A stretch of DNA of 21,449 nt from Cellvibrio sp. (GTDB taxonomy: Bacteria > Pseudomonadota > Gammaproteobacteria > Pseudomonadales > Cellvibrionaceae): contig DQHS01000073.1 of the NCBI GenBank assembly GCA_003524365.1, positions 26,849 to 48,297 of the forward strand, given 5' to 3'. Shown piece by piece: positions 14,428-21,449 of the stretch. Below the pieces are notes generated by a model. It was given only the letters and a program-made list of their open reading frames with translations, was not told where the DNA came from and made no database searches. Every line of letters starts with the position of its first letter. Within the stretch, counting starts at the first letter, position 1. The position numbers and the translations under genes were made by a program.

Positions 14428-15798
14428 TTAATCGTCATTTTTTAAATCATCCGGCACCAATCTGCTGACATCTCTACTTTTATCTCTTCGATCACTGTTC
14501 AGATATTTCAATATGGAATCTTTCCTGATCTTATCCAACTCAACAATATCTATAGCCGACAGATCCAAGCTTTTATTCAATTGCGACAAAATGTGCTCCC
14601 AGTCAAAAGATCTCATCCGAGAACCACAGCGTCGAACTGCAGCATCCATTTCTTTGATTAATAAAAGCCGGGAATCCTCTCGCTCAACATTTCTTTTTTG
14701 TTGGTAGAGCTGTGATATTAGAGTCATTTCAGATTTAAACGCATTTTCCAACATGCCGACGCTCACCTCAAAACGGTCAGCAATTGATTTTCTTGTTTCA
14801 GGCTCACGTGCACCAGAAAGGATTTCCGCAATATATGGCGCTATCTCTTGCCAGGCAGATTTAGCTCTACGTTTGACATTAAAGTTAAATTGCTTGTTTA
14901 GCTGGGGGTCTACGTTAGCAAGAAATAATTCCGGCGCATCAAATAAGCTTGAAGCACAAGGTAGAGACAATCCTTTAATGACTTTCAATAGAGAGTCTAA
15001 TGATAGAAAATGCCTCTCTTTACACCAGTCCCTTAAAGTATCCTCCGAGATACCAAAGCATTGAGCCAACTCAGGCACAGCATTTTCGCCACACTCACGA
15101 ATAAGTAACCTTATATTGGTCGAGAAAATTCCCATATTTAAATTATGATTATTTTCATGTTCCGGTAAAAATATGTCCATTTCCGAAAGATAACGCACCA
15201 CACTCTCCAGCTCACCATCTTCAAAAGTATGGCACACCGATTTTGCAAGAGTTGCACCACAACTATGACAAAATCCTGGCTCATACAGACTGGAAATATA
15301 TGGTTGCCGCATAAAACATTTTCCACACCTGTCAGAAAGAGTACAACGATGCTTATGGCAAAACCTGGACAGAGATAAAGACCAATACAATTCGTCTGCA
15401 ACTTTCGCAACACCTAAAGGCCTATCGATTAGCATTGACTCTTCGTAACAGTATCTACACCATTTTTTATGGCGCGATATTAAACCGCGAACCTCGCCCC
15501 CTATCAACGAACTGAGATTTAAATAGGATCCACAACAGCGATGTCCAGTTAAGAAATAGAGCTGATTCGATACTTGCGCAGAACCCTTCGTAAGGGAGTT
15601 AGAAAATGCGGCCAAATCACTCAGTCCGGGCCTATAATTGTTTTGTACAATCAGGCTTGATACAAAATCATTTGGCTTGATACGGTACATCCATGAAACT
15701 CTTGCAATAATGGACGTATTAGCTTCGGTATCAACCCCCACGTGAGGTTCAAGTAAATACGGAAAAGGCTTTTTGCTAATGAATTTATTAGTAATCAT
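14428..15798 (-). CDS. tniQ: TniQ/TnsD-like target-selection protein, module B
   Basis: A 456-residue TniQ-family protein. Zinc-ribbon positions are C114/C117 (KWCRYCYEE), C147-x2-H150 (FCHKH), C158/C161 (RCGKC) and C177/C180 (CHSC), the same spacing logic as in the module A protein but with different sequence. The C-terminal region has two likely HTH segments (ELAQCFGISEDTLRDWCKE at about 242-260; SIADRFEVSVGMLENAFKSE at about 338-357) for target DNA recognition. The start overlaps the tnsC stop as ATGA (15798-15795) and AAGG lies seven bases upstream. It differs strongly from the first TniQ, so the two modules probably have different targets. Confidence 0.83.
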   Translation of the reverse strand: MITNKFISKKPFPYLLEPHVGVDTEANTSIIARVSWMYRIKPNDFVSSLIVQNNYRPGLSDLAAFSNSLTKGSAQVSNQLYFLTGHRCCGSYLNLSSLIGGEVRGLISRHKKWCRYCYEESMLIDRPLGVAKVADELYWSLSLSRFCHKHRCTLSDRCGKCFMRQPYISSLYEPGFCHSCGATLAKSVCHTFEDGELESVVRYLSEMDIFLPEHENNHNLNMGIFSTNIRLLIRECGENAVPELAQCFGISEDTLRDWCKERHFLSLDSLLKVIKGLSLPCASSLFDAPELFLANVDPQLNKQFNFNVKRRAKSAWQEIAPYIAEILSGAREPETRKSIADRFEVSVGMLENAFKSEMTLISQLYQQKRNVEREDSRLLLIKEMDAAVRRCGSRMRSFDWEHILSQLNKSLDLSAIDIVELDKIRKDSILKYLNSDRRDKSRDVSRLVPDDLKNDD

Positions 15799-16919
15799 AT
15801 TCCTACCTTATCGCGGCCCGGCTTACGCTGCCCGGGTTTAATAACAGAGGACGACTTTCTCTGGGTAGGTGATAAACCGGAATCCTGTTTTTTATTGCCT
15901 CCCAGTAATGACCAAATTTCACTATCCTCTGGCTCCGCAAAGAAAGCCTTTCCCTCTTTAAGATCTTCGGCAATTTGTTTCAATTGACTTCCTTTTAAGC
16001 GAGTGAGACGAAAATTATCAACCCTTAATATAGGAGAATCCGAATTTAAAGCTTGATTCAATGATCTTTCCATCCACTCTTTCAAAATTCCCACACAACC
16101 ACAAGATCCAACAAAAGCATCCGATGAGAAATCACTCAACCGCTCATCGATTTCTATAGGAATAGAAGCGAGCAACCCGATAAATGCCTCTTCAAACGAA
16201 TAAATATCTGAGGGGCTATCCATCGAATATGGCGCAAAGTGTATTTCTAATATTCTTCGAGCCAATTCTGAACTGCGTTCTATCGAAAAAGAAATGCCAT
16301 ACGTACCCAATCCTAATATTCGACACCCCGCCCGACTTGCGAAGCTTTTTAAAATATCCAGACTTTTTTCTCCTGTACCACCTCCATATTTGAAAATATG
16401 CTGTATTTCATCTATTAGCAAATAGCGAACTTTGTATTTAACCAGCCTATCAATAGCATCGCGCTTTAATTCTGCCTCTGTTCTATTTCGCGTGCTGTAC
16501 TTGCTACCCTCTGCAATACCAGGCTCCTTAGGCCTTCCATAAACGCGAATATTTTTTTGCTCACCAGTTGCTATTAATATATCTTCATAAAAGTCTTTCC
16601 AGGAAAAAGTGGCTCTCCCCAGAACATTGGCCTCTATGTAAATCATTGGTAGTTCAGGAAGCAAGTCAGATGAAGACTCCATGTTTTTATATGCCTCCGC
16701 CATGAGGTTACTTGCCAAATGTGATTTACCTACCCCTGTGGGCCCTATTACTAAACCAATAGTCTGTTCCCGTGAAGAAAAAAAATTTTCCCTTATTTCC
16801 TCATGAATAGATAAAATCCTTTTGTGTTTTTGTGAAAATCCGCTTACAAAGTAATTGTACTTTTCATCAACGCTCGCCTGCTTCAAATAACAAGGAAACA
16901 TTGCCTTAGGATGCCACAT
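15795..16919 (-). CDS. tnsC: TnsC/TniB-like AAA+ transposition ATPase, module B
   Basis: An ATPase of about 374 residues. In the numbering that includes the TTG start at 16925, Walker A is GPTGVGKS (61-68), Walker B is RYLLIDEIQHIF (167-178), and a sensor-like strand is CRILGLGTYGI. It would polymerise on target DNA, read the TniQ signal and activate the TnsAB fusion. The ATG at 16919 is preferred over the TTG; GGGGA lies upstream inside the end of tnsAB, and the two genes are nearly contiguous. The C-terminus is basic and Ser/Pro-rich (LSPTQRKSSSVIKPGQRKPG), like the tail of the module A protein. Confidence 0.84.
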   Translation of the reverse strand: MWHPKAMFPCYLKQASVDEKYNYFVSGFSQKHKRILSIHEEIRENFFSSREQTIGLVIGPTGVGKSHLASNLMAEAYKNMESSSDLLPELPMIYIEANVLGRATFSWKDFYEDILIATGEQKNIRVYGRPKEPGIAEGSKYSTRNRTEAELKRDAIDRLVKYKVRYLLIDEIQHIFKYGGGTGEKSLDILKSFASRAGCRILGLGTYGISFSIERSSELARRILEIHFAPYSMDSPSDIYSFEEAFIGLLASIPIEIDERLSDFSSDAFVGSCGCVGILKEWMERSLNQALNSDSPILRVDNFRLTRLKGSQLKQIAEDLKEGKAFFAEPEDSEIWSLLGGNKKQDSGLSPTQRKSSSVIKPGQRKPGRDKVGI

Positions 16920-16921
16920 AA

Positions 16922-19366
16922 TCAATGTTCCCCATCGGAATCGGGAATTTTCATATCCCAGTTCAAAGTTCTAAATCCTTTTATAGCGGAGTATTTTGAT
17001 GCTGGGACAGTATCACAAATTTCGTTTAGTTGGATTTTCGTGGTTTCAGATGAAATCTGTTCATCAATATCTTTCTTAAGTTTTTTATCTACTGCAGCCT
17101 CGTTCATTTTCTCAACAGAAACAGCAATATCCATACGCCCTTCATCTTTTTCCTTTTCGTTTATATACAGACACGTGCGCACCACTTCGGCAATAACTGC
17201 ACCATCCAAATCATCTGCCTGACGATGCTGTTGCGATGTCGCCTTAAAGCGGAGCCATTCATTTTTATAATTAATGCATATGTAATTAAGGTCAAAAGGG
17301 TCATACAAAATTTCTGCAACCACTCCTTCCCTAGGTATTGATCGAAGACATGAATGCCAATAATCAACTCGATTAATCTGAATTTTTTTGTTTCTTTTAA
17401 GTACTGTCGATTTCCTTTTTGGGGGAAGTAAAATATGAGTTAAGAACGCTTCAGCGTATTCAACTTTACATTGATCTGGAACTCCGAATCGTTCTAATGA
17501 ATTATTTTTTAATTCTTCTGGTGAAAAACCATATTTCTTACTGCTTCGTAAATTCCAAAGATTGATAAAATCAAGAGCCTCCCATTTGGCAAGCTTTTTC
17601 GGATCATGACTTCTGGATAATCGACGCACAAATTTAGTAAGCTTTGTGTTTCCATCAAGATTATCCAAAAAAACTGTATTGGTGGTCCTATTAATTCTCT
17701 CTACCGCCGCCCCTCCACGTGGAGCCGATTTTCTGGAAACCACACTGCAATAATACTTTGCACACAATTTTTCAAAATAAATACTTTCAAATTCTTTTCC
17801 TCCATCAACAACTAATGATTCTGGAAAGAAGCCATGCTTCTTAACCATTAAACGTAAAGCACACATAACAGAGATAGATGATGGCTTCCGAAAAGAGAGG
17901 TAGATAGCTAAAACAAAACCCGTGTACTCATCAATAATTACTGTAATCCAAGGTCTTCCAACATTTACCCCCTCAATAGACAATAACTCAATATCCATTT
18001 GAGTATGGTCAATATGACAGACCTGTAAGAATCGCGTGGACTTTCGCAAAGAAAATCTTTCTGTCGCCCCATCCAAACTTTGATAGCTAGTAACTTGATA
18101 GGCGCTCTTTGTCCCCTCGCGAACCGTCAGAATATGTCGGTCATCCATTCTATCGAATCGACTATAAACTGCTTGGCGAGAAGGGCTAGGAATCCTTAGC
18201 GTGAGGCATTGATTCTTAATTAGCTGATATACATGAAATCGAGATTTATTTTGTTCAGTCCTATATTTTTTATCAGCTATATCTTCAATTAACTTTTCAA
18301 CAACAAGGGGTAATTTTGAATATCTATTTCCTTTATCGGAGTGCTTAGGTAAGAGACCATTTATTCCATCTTTCTTATAAGCAGCAACCCATCGTTGAAT
18401 AGTCCTCAAATTAACACCAGCATCTTCAGTCGCAGACCTAATAGCTTTTCCAGCTATCACGGACTCAACAATGCTGAGCCTTTTTAATAGTTCTTGAATT
18501 TCACTGGAGTTGCCATTCAATGCTATATGTTGCTTAACAGATGCGTCCTCATAAAAAACTCGTTGATTATTTGCAAAGGCGGGTTCAGCTGCAATTATCA
18601 ATCGCTCGGGCTCTTGAAGAGAGAAATTTTGCAAATCTGTAAATAGATAGCTGTGCGCAATAGCGGAATATACAGCTGACCGGTTAGCATCAGAGATATT
18701 CCTTTCTAGTTCTCGAATCTCCATTGGGCCAACTGTTCTCAATAGAGAGGTGCAGGCATCTATTAATTGCTTTGATTTTTCTGTTATTTGGTTTCCGCGA
18801 TACGGATAAAGAAACCGTAGATTATCAATGTAAATTGCGTTTATCTGCGTATCGCTGATAACCCGATGCAACAATCCTGTACCCTCAAGATATTTCGTTA
18901 AAGGATAAATTTCATATTGCAAAACAGCTTCATTCCATCCATACCGTCCAGGCATTGATGCAATTAGTTTTTGTAGTTTTTCTTCTGGCTTCACCTCCTC
19001 AAAGCCAATAAAACCATCTGATATCACAAAAAAATCCATAGTCACTTGAACACGAACTTTTCTCTTTTTTGAAAAGTAAATTAAGTCAGGCTGATGATAT
19101 GGCTGATCCCAAAATCCTATAACAGATGAATCAAACTCTTTTAGATAGCAATTAGCCTGCTCAAGCCTGCTTTCACATTGTATTGTCATGCCCATCTTCC
19201 GACTGGCAAAACGACTGCTGATACTGCCTTTCATAGCATTTGAACTAACCCTTCTGGCTGGAGGATTAGAAATGACACTTAAAACAATTTCTATCCCCTT
19301 TTCTGAAACTCCCCTCTCCCGGCAAAAAGTCAAAAAGTGATCAAACGAACCTGTAACATTGTTCAT
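16922..19366 (-). CDS. tnsAB: TnsA-TnsB fusion transposase, module B
   Basis: An 814-residue two-nuclease transposase. The TnsA-like part (about 40-200) has E65 (CESRLEQ), D111 (TMDFFV) and E124-V-K126 (EEVKPEE). An HTH follows around 300-345 (IRSATEDAGVNLRTIQRWVA). The DDE core is D453 (HIDHTQMD), D521 (LVVDGGKEF) and E556 (GGAAVERINR), then a Mu-type barrel (DYWHSCLRSIP...). All catalytic residues are present. Domain order and length match the module A protein, but aligned regions show low similarity by eye, so they are old paralogues or independently acquired relatives, not a recent duplication. Start: ATG 19366, with GGGG ten or more bases upstream. Confidence 0.88.
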   Translation of the reverse strand: MNNVTGSFDHFLTFCRERGVSEKGIEIVLSVISNPPARRVSSNAMKGSISSRFASRKMGMTIQCESRLEQANCYLKEFDSSVIGFWDQPYHQPDLIYFSKKRKVRVQVTMDFFVISDGFIGFEEVKPEEKLQKLIASMPGRYGWNEAVLQYEIYPLTKYLEGTGLLHRVISDTQINAIYIDNLRFLYPYRGNQITEKSKQLIDACTSLLRTVGPMEIRELERNISDANRSAVYSAIAHSYLFTDLQNFSLQEPERLIIAAEPAFANNQRVFYEDASVKQHIALNGNSSEIQELLKRLSIVESVIAGKAIRSATEDAGVNLRTIQRWVAAYKKDGINGLLPKHSDKGNRYSKLPLVVEKLIEDIADKKYRTEQNKSRFHVYQLIKNQCLTLRIPSPSRQAVYSRFDRMDDRHILTVREGTKSAYQVTSYQSLDGATERFSLRKSTRFLQVCHIDHTQMDIELLSIEGVNVGRPWITVIIDEYTGFVLAIYLSFRKPSSISVMCALRLMVKKHGFFPESLVVDGGKEFESIYFEKLCAKYYCSVVSRKSAPRGGAAVERINRTTNTVFLDNLDGNTKLTKFVRRLSRSHDPKKLAKWEALDFINLWNLRSSKKYGFSPEELKNNSLERFGVPDQCKVEYAEAFLTHILLPPKRKSTVLKRNKKIQINRVDYWHSCLRSIPREGVVAEILYDPFDLNYICINYKNEWLRFKATSQQHRQADDLDGAVIAEVVRTCLYINEKEKDEGRMDIAVSVEKMNEAAVDKKLKKDIDEQISSETTKIQLNEICDTVPASKYSAIKGFRTLNWDMKIPDSDGEH

Positions 19367-19440
19367 ATATAGTTACCCCATGCCTGCCGAATTTTGGGCG
19401 AGCCTGATCCTCGAAAGTTGAATTCGCGATTAAAAAATAC

Positions 19441-19469
19441 TTGACAGGGGATTTAGAGGAAGGAATACT
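19441..19469 (+). promoter_or_regulatory. Sigma70-like promoter of conserved cassette, module B
   Basis: TTGACA, a 17-base spacer and AATACT, reading away from tnsAB. This is a near-consensus -35 box at optimal spacing, and it corresponds base for base in position to the module A promoter. Confidence 0.65.
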
Positions 19470-19475
19470 CTGGTT

Positions 19476-19536
19476 ACCAGCCGAAGATTAATCCTTCCCT
19501 AAAAGCCGAGAGCAAGCAATTGTTGTCGGTTTTTTT
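19476..19536 (+). ncRNA. Predicted ~60-nt small RNA, module B copy
   Basis: Counterpart of the RNA at 12217-12277. Hairpin 1 is GAAG/CTTC (19483-19486 with 19494-19497), and hairpin 2 is the terminator. Compared with the first copy, hairpin 1 keeps pairing while a G-C pair becomes A-U. The last 34 bases differ from module A at two positions only. It starts about 110 bases from the tnsAB ATG on the opposite strand. No family in my knowledge matches it. Confidence 0.58.
19506..19536 (+). terminator. Intrinsic terminator of module B small RNA
   Basis: Stem CCGAGAGCA/TGTTGTCGG (19506-19514 and 19521-19529) with one G-G mismatch and one G-U pair, loop AGCAAT identical to module A, then seven T. 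Confidence 0.78.
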
Positions 19537-19864
19537 GTATCACCCCATAATTTTCTCCAAACACACAGCCCAAATGATAAAACACGTCCAACTTCCGTTT
19601 AAGGAAGGATTGGGCACTTCAATCTCCACAGAAATAGTCCAGTTAATCCTGATGCAGGCCACCCCCCACAAAATCGGATTTGGTCACGTTTTTCATAAAG
19701 ACAGCACATTGAAGGCCTACGATAAATAGAATTATTGATGCCATCGTTAATATGATGCATGCAAATTATTGGAGACTAAAAAATGAAGCAGCTATTGTAA
19801 AGAAAATTTTAATATTTCTTTTATTTCTAATTTATTTAGATATTTAGTTGCACTCTTTTTCGGT

Positions 19865-19896
19865 TTTTTTAAAAAAAAGCGCTTTTTTTTAAAAAA
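19865..19896. repeat. Perfect 32-bp AT-tract palindrome
   Basis: Six T, eight A, GCGC, eight T, six A: perfectly self-complementary. It lies between the module B RNA and the defence remnant. Confidence 0.9.
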
Positions 19897-20226
19897 CACA
19901 AAAACAATGCTTTTCTAATTTAAATTTTTTTCGGTCTTTTTAAAGATATAATTAAGGGAAGACCATAAAAAATAAAATCATCACCAGAAATTTTGGGGCT
20001 GCAATAATTAACGATACATTTGAATTGCTTGTGGATGAGGGTATAAAACTTACCAACCACAAAGCCGCAACACTTTGTTTATTCAAATTCTGAATCAACA
20101 GAAATTGGCGCATATTTGCCCGGTTACTATCTACTGAAATTCGAAGTACCGTACCCCAGCTCTAATGCAGCCTTTTACGCGCGCCATCTTTGTAATCCCA
20201 TCCTTCCCCGCCTAAACCTCATCAAA

Positions 20227-20256
20227 CCCAACCCAACCTAAACTAAACTAAACTAA
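20227..20256. repeat. Short tandem pentamer repeat
   Basis: Imperfect 5-bp units: CCCAA, CCCAA, CCTAA, then ACTAA three times, about six units. The strand is strongly biased, with no G in the repeat. Confidence 0.75.
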
Positions 20257-20344
20257 CCCTATCTTACCCGTTCAGACACTACCTAATCCAAGCCAAATGA
20301 CTTATCCTAAAGGAAACGTAAGAGCTTATTGGACACCATGACCC

Positions 20345-20545
20345 ATGACTGAAAGATGGCTTTCTGTAGAGGAGATCAGTGAATACCTTGGCGTTAGCAA
20401 GGACACGGTCTACACCTGGCGAAATAAGAAAGGTTCTACCATGCCTCAAAGTCAATTTGGGAAGCAATTGAAGCATTTCGCTCTGGCTCTGCAGAAGATG
20501 TGGTTTCGGAATCAGATATTAAGAGGCCGGAATGGGAAGTATTGA
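20345..20545 (+). pseudogene. Truncated excisionase/MerR-type HTH gene
   Basis: The first 30 codons (MTERWLSVEEISEYLGVSKD then TVYTWRNKKG) are a textbook excisionase-like helix-turn-helix of the kind found at the head of defence operons. After about 20434 the frame loses all similarity: the expected continuation (a wing and linker to about 65-70 residues) is missing, and the DNA there reads as DrmB in another frame. The 36 residues after the junction are therefore nonsense. Probable product: none or an inactive peptide. Confidence 0.7.
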
Positions 20546-21402
20546 CCAACTCAAACCCACCAACAGATTGGCCTCATTTCTTAAGCAGACGCGTTGATGT
20601 TCCTAAAGGTTTCGAAACAAAAATTCAGGGCGTGCTTCAGCTAGAAAGGCTTCGTGAGGTCAACGCATTGATTGGCTTTACACGAGTAGAAGCACAAGAA
20701 GGTACTGGAGCCATTGGCGGCCCAGAAATGGCGAGCCTGAGTCGCACGCCCCCCGATTGGGTACCTGCAAACCAAGTTCACGGAGAAGGAATATTCATTC
20801 GCTTCGAAGAGGAAACTTTAGTTCAGTGGGAAAGTTTGCAAACAGTTGAAAAGATTGAAGCGAAGCTATTTGAGGGGCACAGAGGATGGCGGAATGCTAG
20901 GAAATTGAATCCGAATGAGGGATTCCCCGGAGTCAGGTATACGATGCTTCATACATTGGCTCATTTGTTGATACGCGAACTGGCACTCGAATGTGGATAC
21001 AACGCAGCAAGCATACGGGAGCGAATTTATGCAGATACGAAAAATGGTGAACCACAAGCCGGGATTCTTATATACACCGCAGCTGCCGATTCGGATGGCA
21101 CCCTAGGTGGATTAGTAGACTTAGGCAAGCCTGAAAACCTTGGACGCCTACTGACCCAAGCTCTCAATAGAGCAAAAATTTGCTCGTCAGATCCTTTATG
21201 CTCAGAGCATCACCCTGGAAAGGACCAATCCCTGCACGCAGCTGCCTGTCATGCATGTTCGTTTGTTGCGGAAACATCTTGCGAGCGCGGCAACCGTTAT
21301 TTGGATCGAACCCTTCTCGTTCCAACACTAGAGAACCAAAGTGCGGCGTTCTTTGATAGCTGTAAATCACATAAATATGCAAGACCGAACAGCATTCCAT
21401 AA
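20428..21402 (+). pseudogene. DrmB-like (DISARM, DUF1998) protein, C-terminal fragment
   Basis: About 324 residues of the C-terminal part of a DrmB-type protein of the DISARM phage-defence system. Visible features: RPEWEVLTNSNPPTDWPHF near the start, the LERLREVNALIGFTRVEA block, the DUF1998 segment MLHTLAHLLIRELALECGYN, ILIYTAAADSDGTLGGLVDLG and the cysteine-rich end CSSDPLC...ACHACSFVAETSCERGN...LDRTLLVPT. Full-length DrmB is much longer, so most of the N-terminus is missing. The frame begins after a TAA at 20425 and has no ATG; a GTG at 20500 would give 300 residues. No drmC-like gene is visible in the last 47 bases. Expected to be non-functional. Confidence 0.82.
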
Positions 21403-21449
21403 GACAATACAAATTTCATTGATAACCCCCGGTGTCAGGATAGTTGTCG

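Larger units (their letters stand above)
19537..20344. other. Module B right flank: AT-rich, no convincing gene
   Basis: A plus-strand frame at 19574-19729 (51 codons from ATG) and one at 19752-19847 (31 codons, hydrophobic end) are open, but neither has supporting context. AT content is very high from 19790 to 20000. Two weak inverted matches to the 17-bp repeats lie at 19716-19732 and 20008-20024 (10 and 9 of 17 positions against the copy at 14401). The right tip of module B is expected in this stretch; 20100 is my best candidate. Confidence 0.4.

Noticed and set aside
19752..19847. 31-aa frame with hydrophobic C-terminus
   Set aside because: No ribosome site before the ATG, and the hydrophobic residues follow from the A/T-rich composition.

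Overview
The window looks like a proteobacterial chromosome segment, most likely gamma- or beta-proteobacterial. It joins a conventional efflux operon (left 5.9 kb) to an AT-richer accessory island (right 15 kb). The call rests on a YbhGFSR/CecR-type operon with E. coli-like protein lengths, good Shine-Dalgarno sites and tight ATGA gene overlaps. No rRNA, tRNA or species marker is present, so the organism is not named.

Left region (1-5873): a minus-strand operon runs ybhG (HlyD-type periplasmic adaptor), ybhF (double ABC ATPase), ybhS and ybhR (two ABC-2 permeases), then the first 27 codons of a probable outer-membrane efflux lipoprotein cut by the window edge. Divergent from it is a CecR-like TetR regulator, and a palindromic operator candidate sits between the two. 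Together they form a drug or cation efflux pump with its local repressor. Two small unrecognised genes with overlapping start codons follow at 6.3-7.1 kb.

Middle and right region (7.2-20.1 kb): two tandem, same-strand Tn7-like transposition modules. Each has the order tnsAB (TnsA-like endonuclease fused to a TnsB-like DDE transposase), tnsC (AAA+ ATPase) and tniQ/tnsD-like (zinc ribbon plus HTH target selector). Module A is 7329-12100 and module B is 14428-19366. Their proteins look strongly diverged, and no cas gene or CRISPR array is seen. Yet 74-84 nt upstream of each tnsAB, on the opposite strand, lies the same 96-nt cassette: a sigma70-like promoter with 17-bp spacing, a predicted RNA of about 60 nt, and an intrinsic terminator that is 32/34 identical between the copies. 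The stem ahead of the terminator shows a compensatory change. This conserved transposon-borne small RNA candidate is the most interesting object in the window. Module B has a clear array of five 17-bp direct repeats downstream of tniQ that resemble TnsB-binding sites, and a possible terminal inverted repeat pair at 14043 and 20100. No ends could be found for module A. Between the modules is about 2.1 kb holding a divergent pair of small unknown genes, a strong bidirectional terminator and otherwise unassigned DNA.

Right edge (20.3-21.4 kb): a wrecked defence locus. The N-terminal 30 codons of an excisionase/MerR-type HTH gene run out of frame into the C-terminal 325 residues of a DrmB-like (DISARM, DUF1998) protein, consistent with one large internal deletion.
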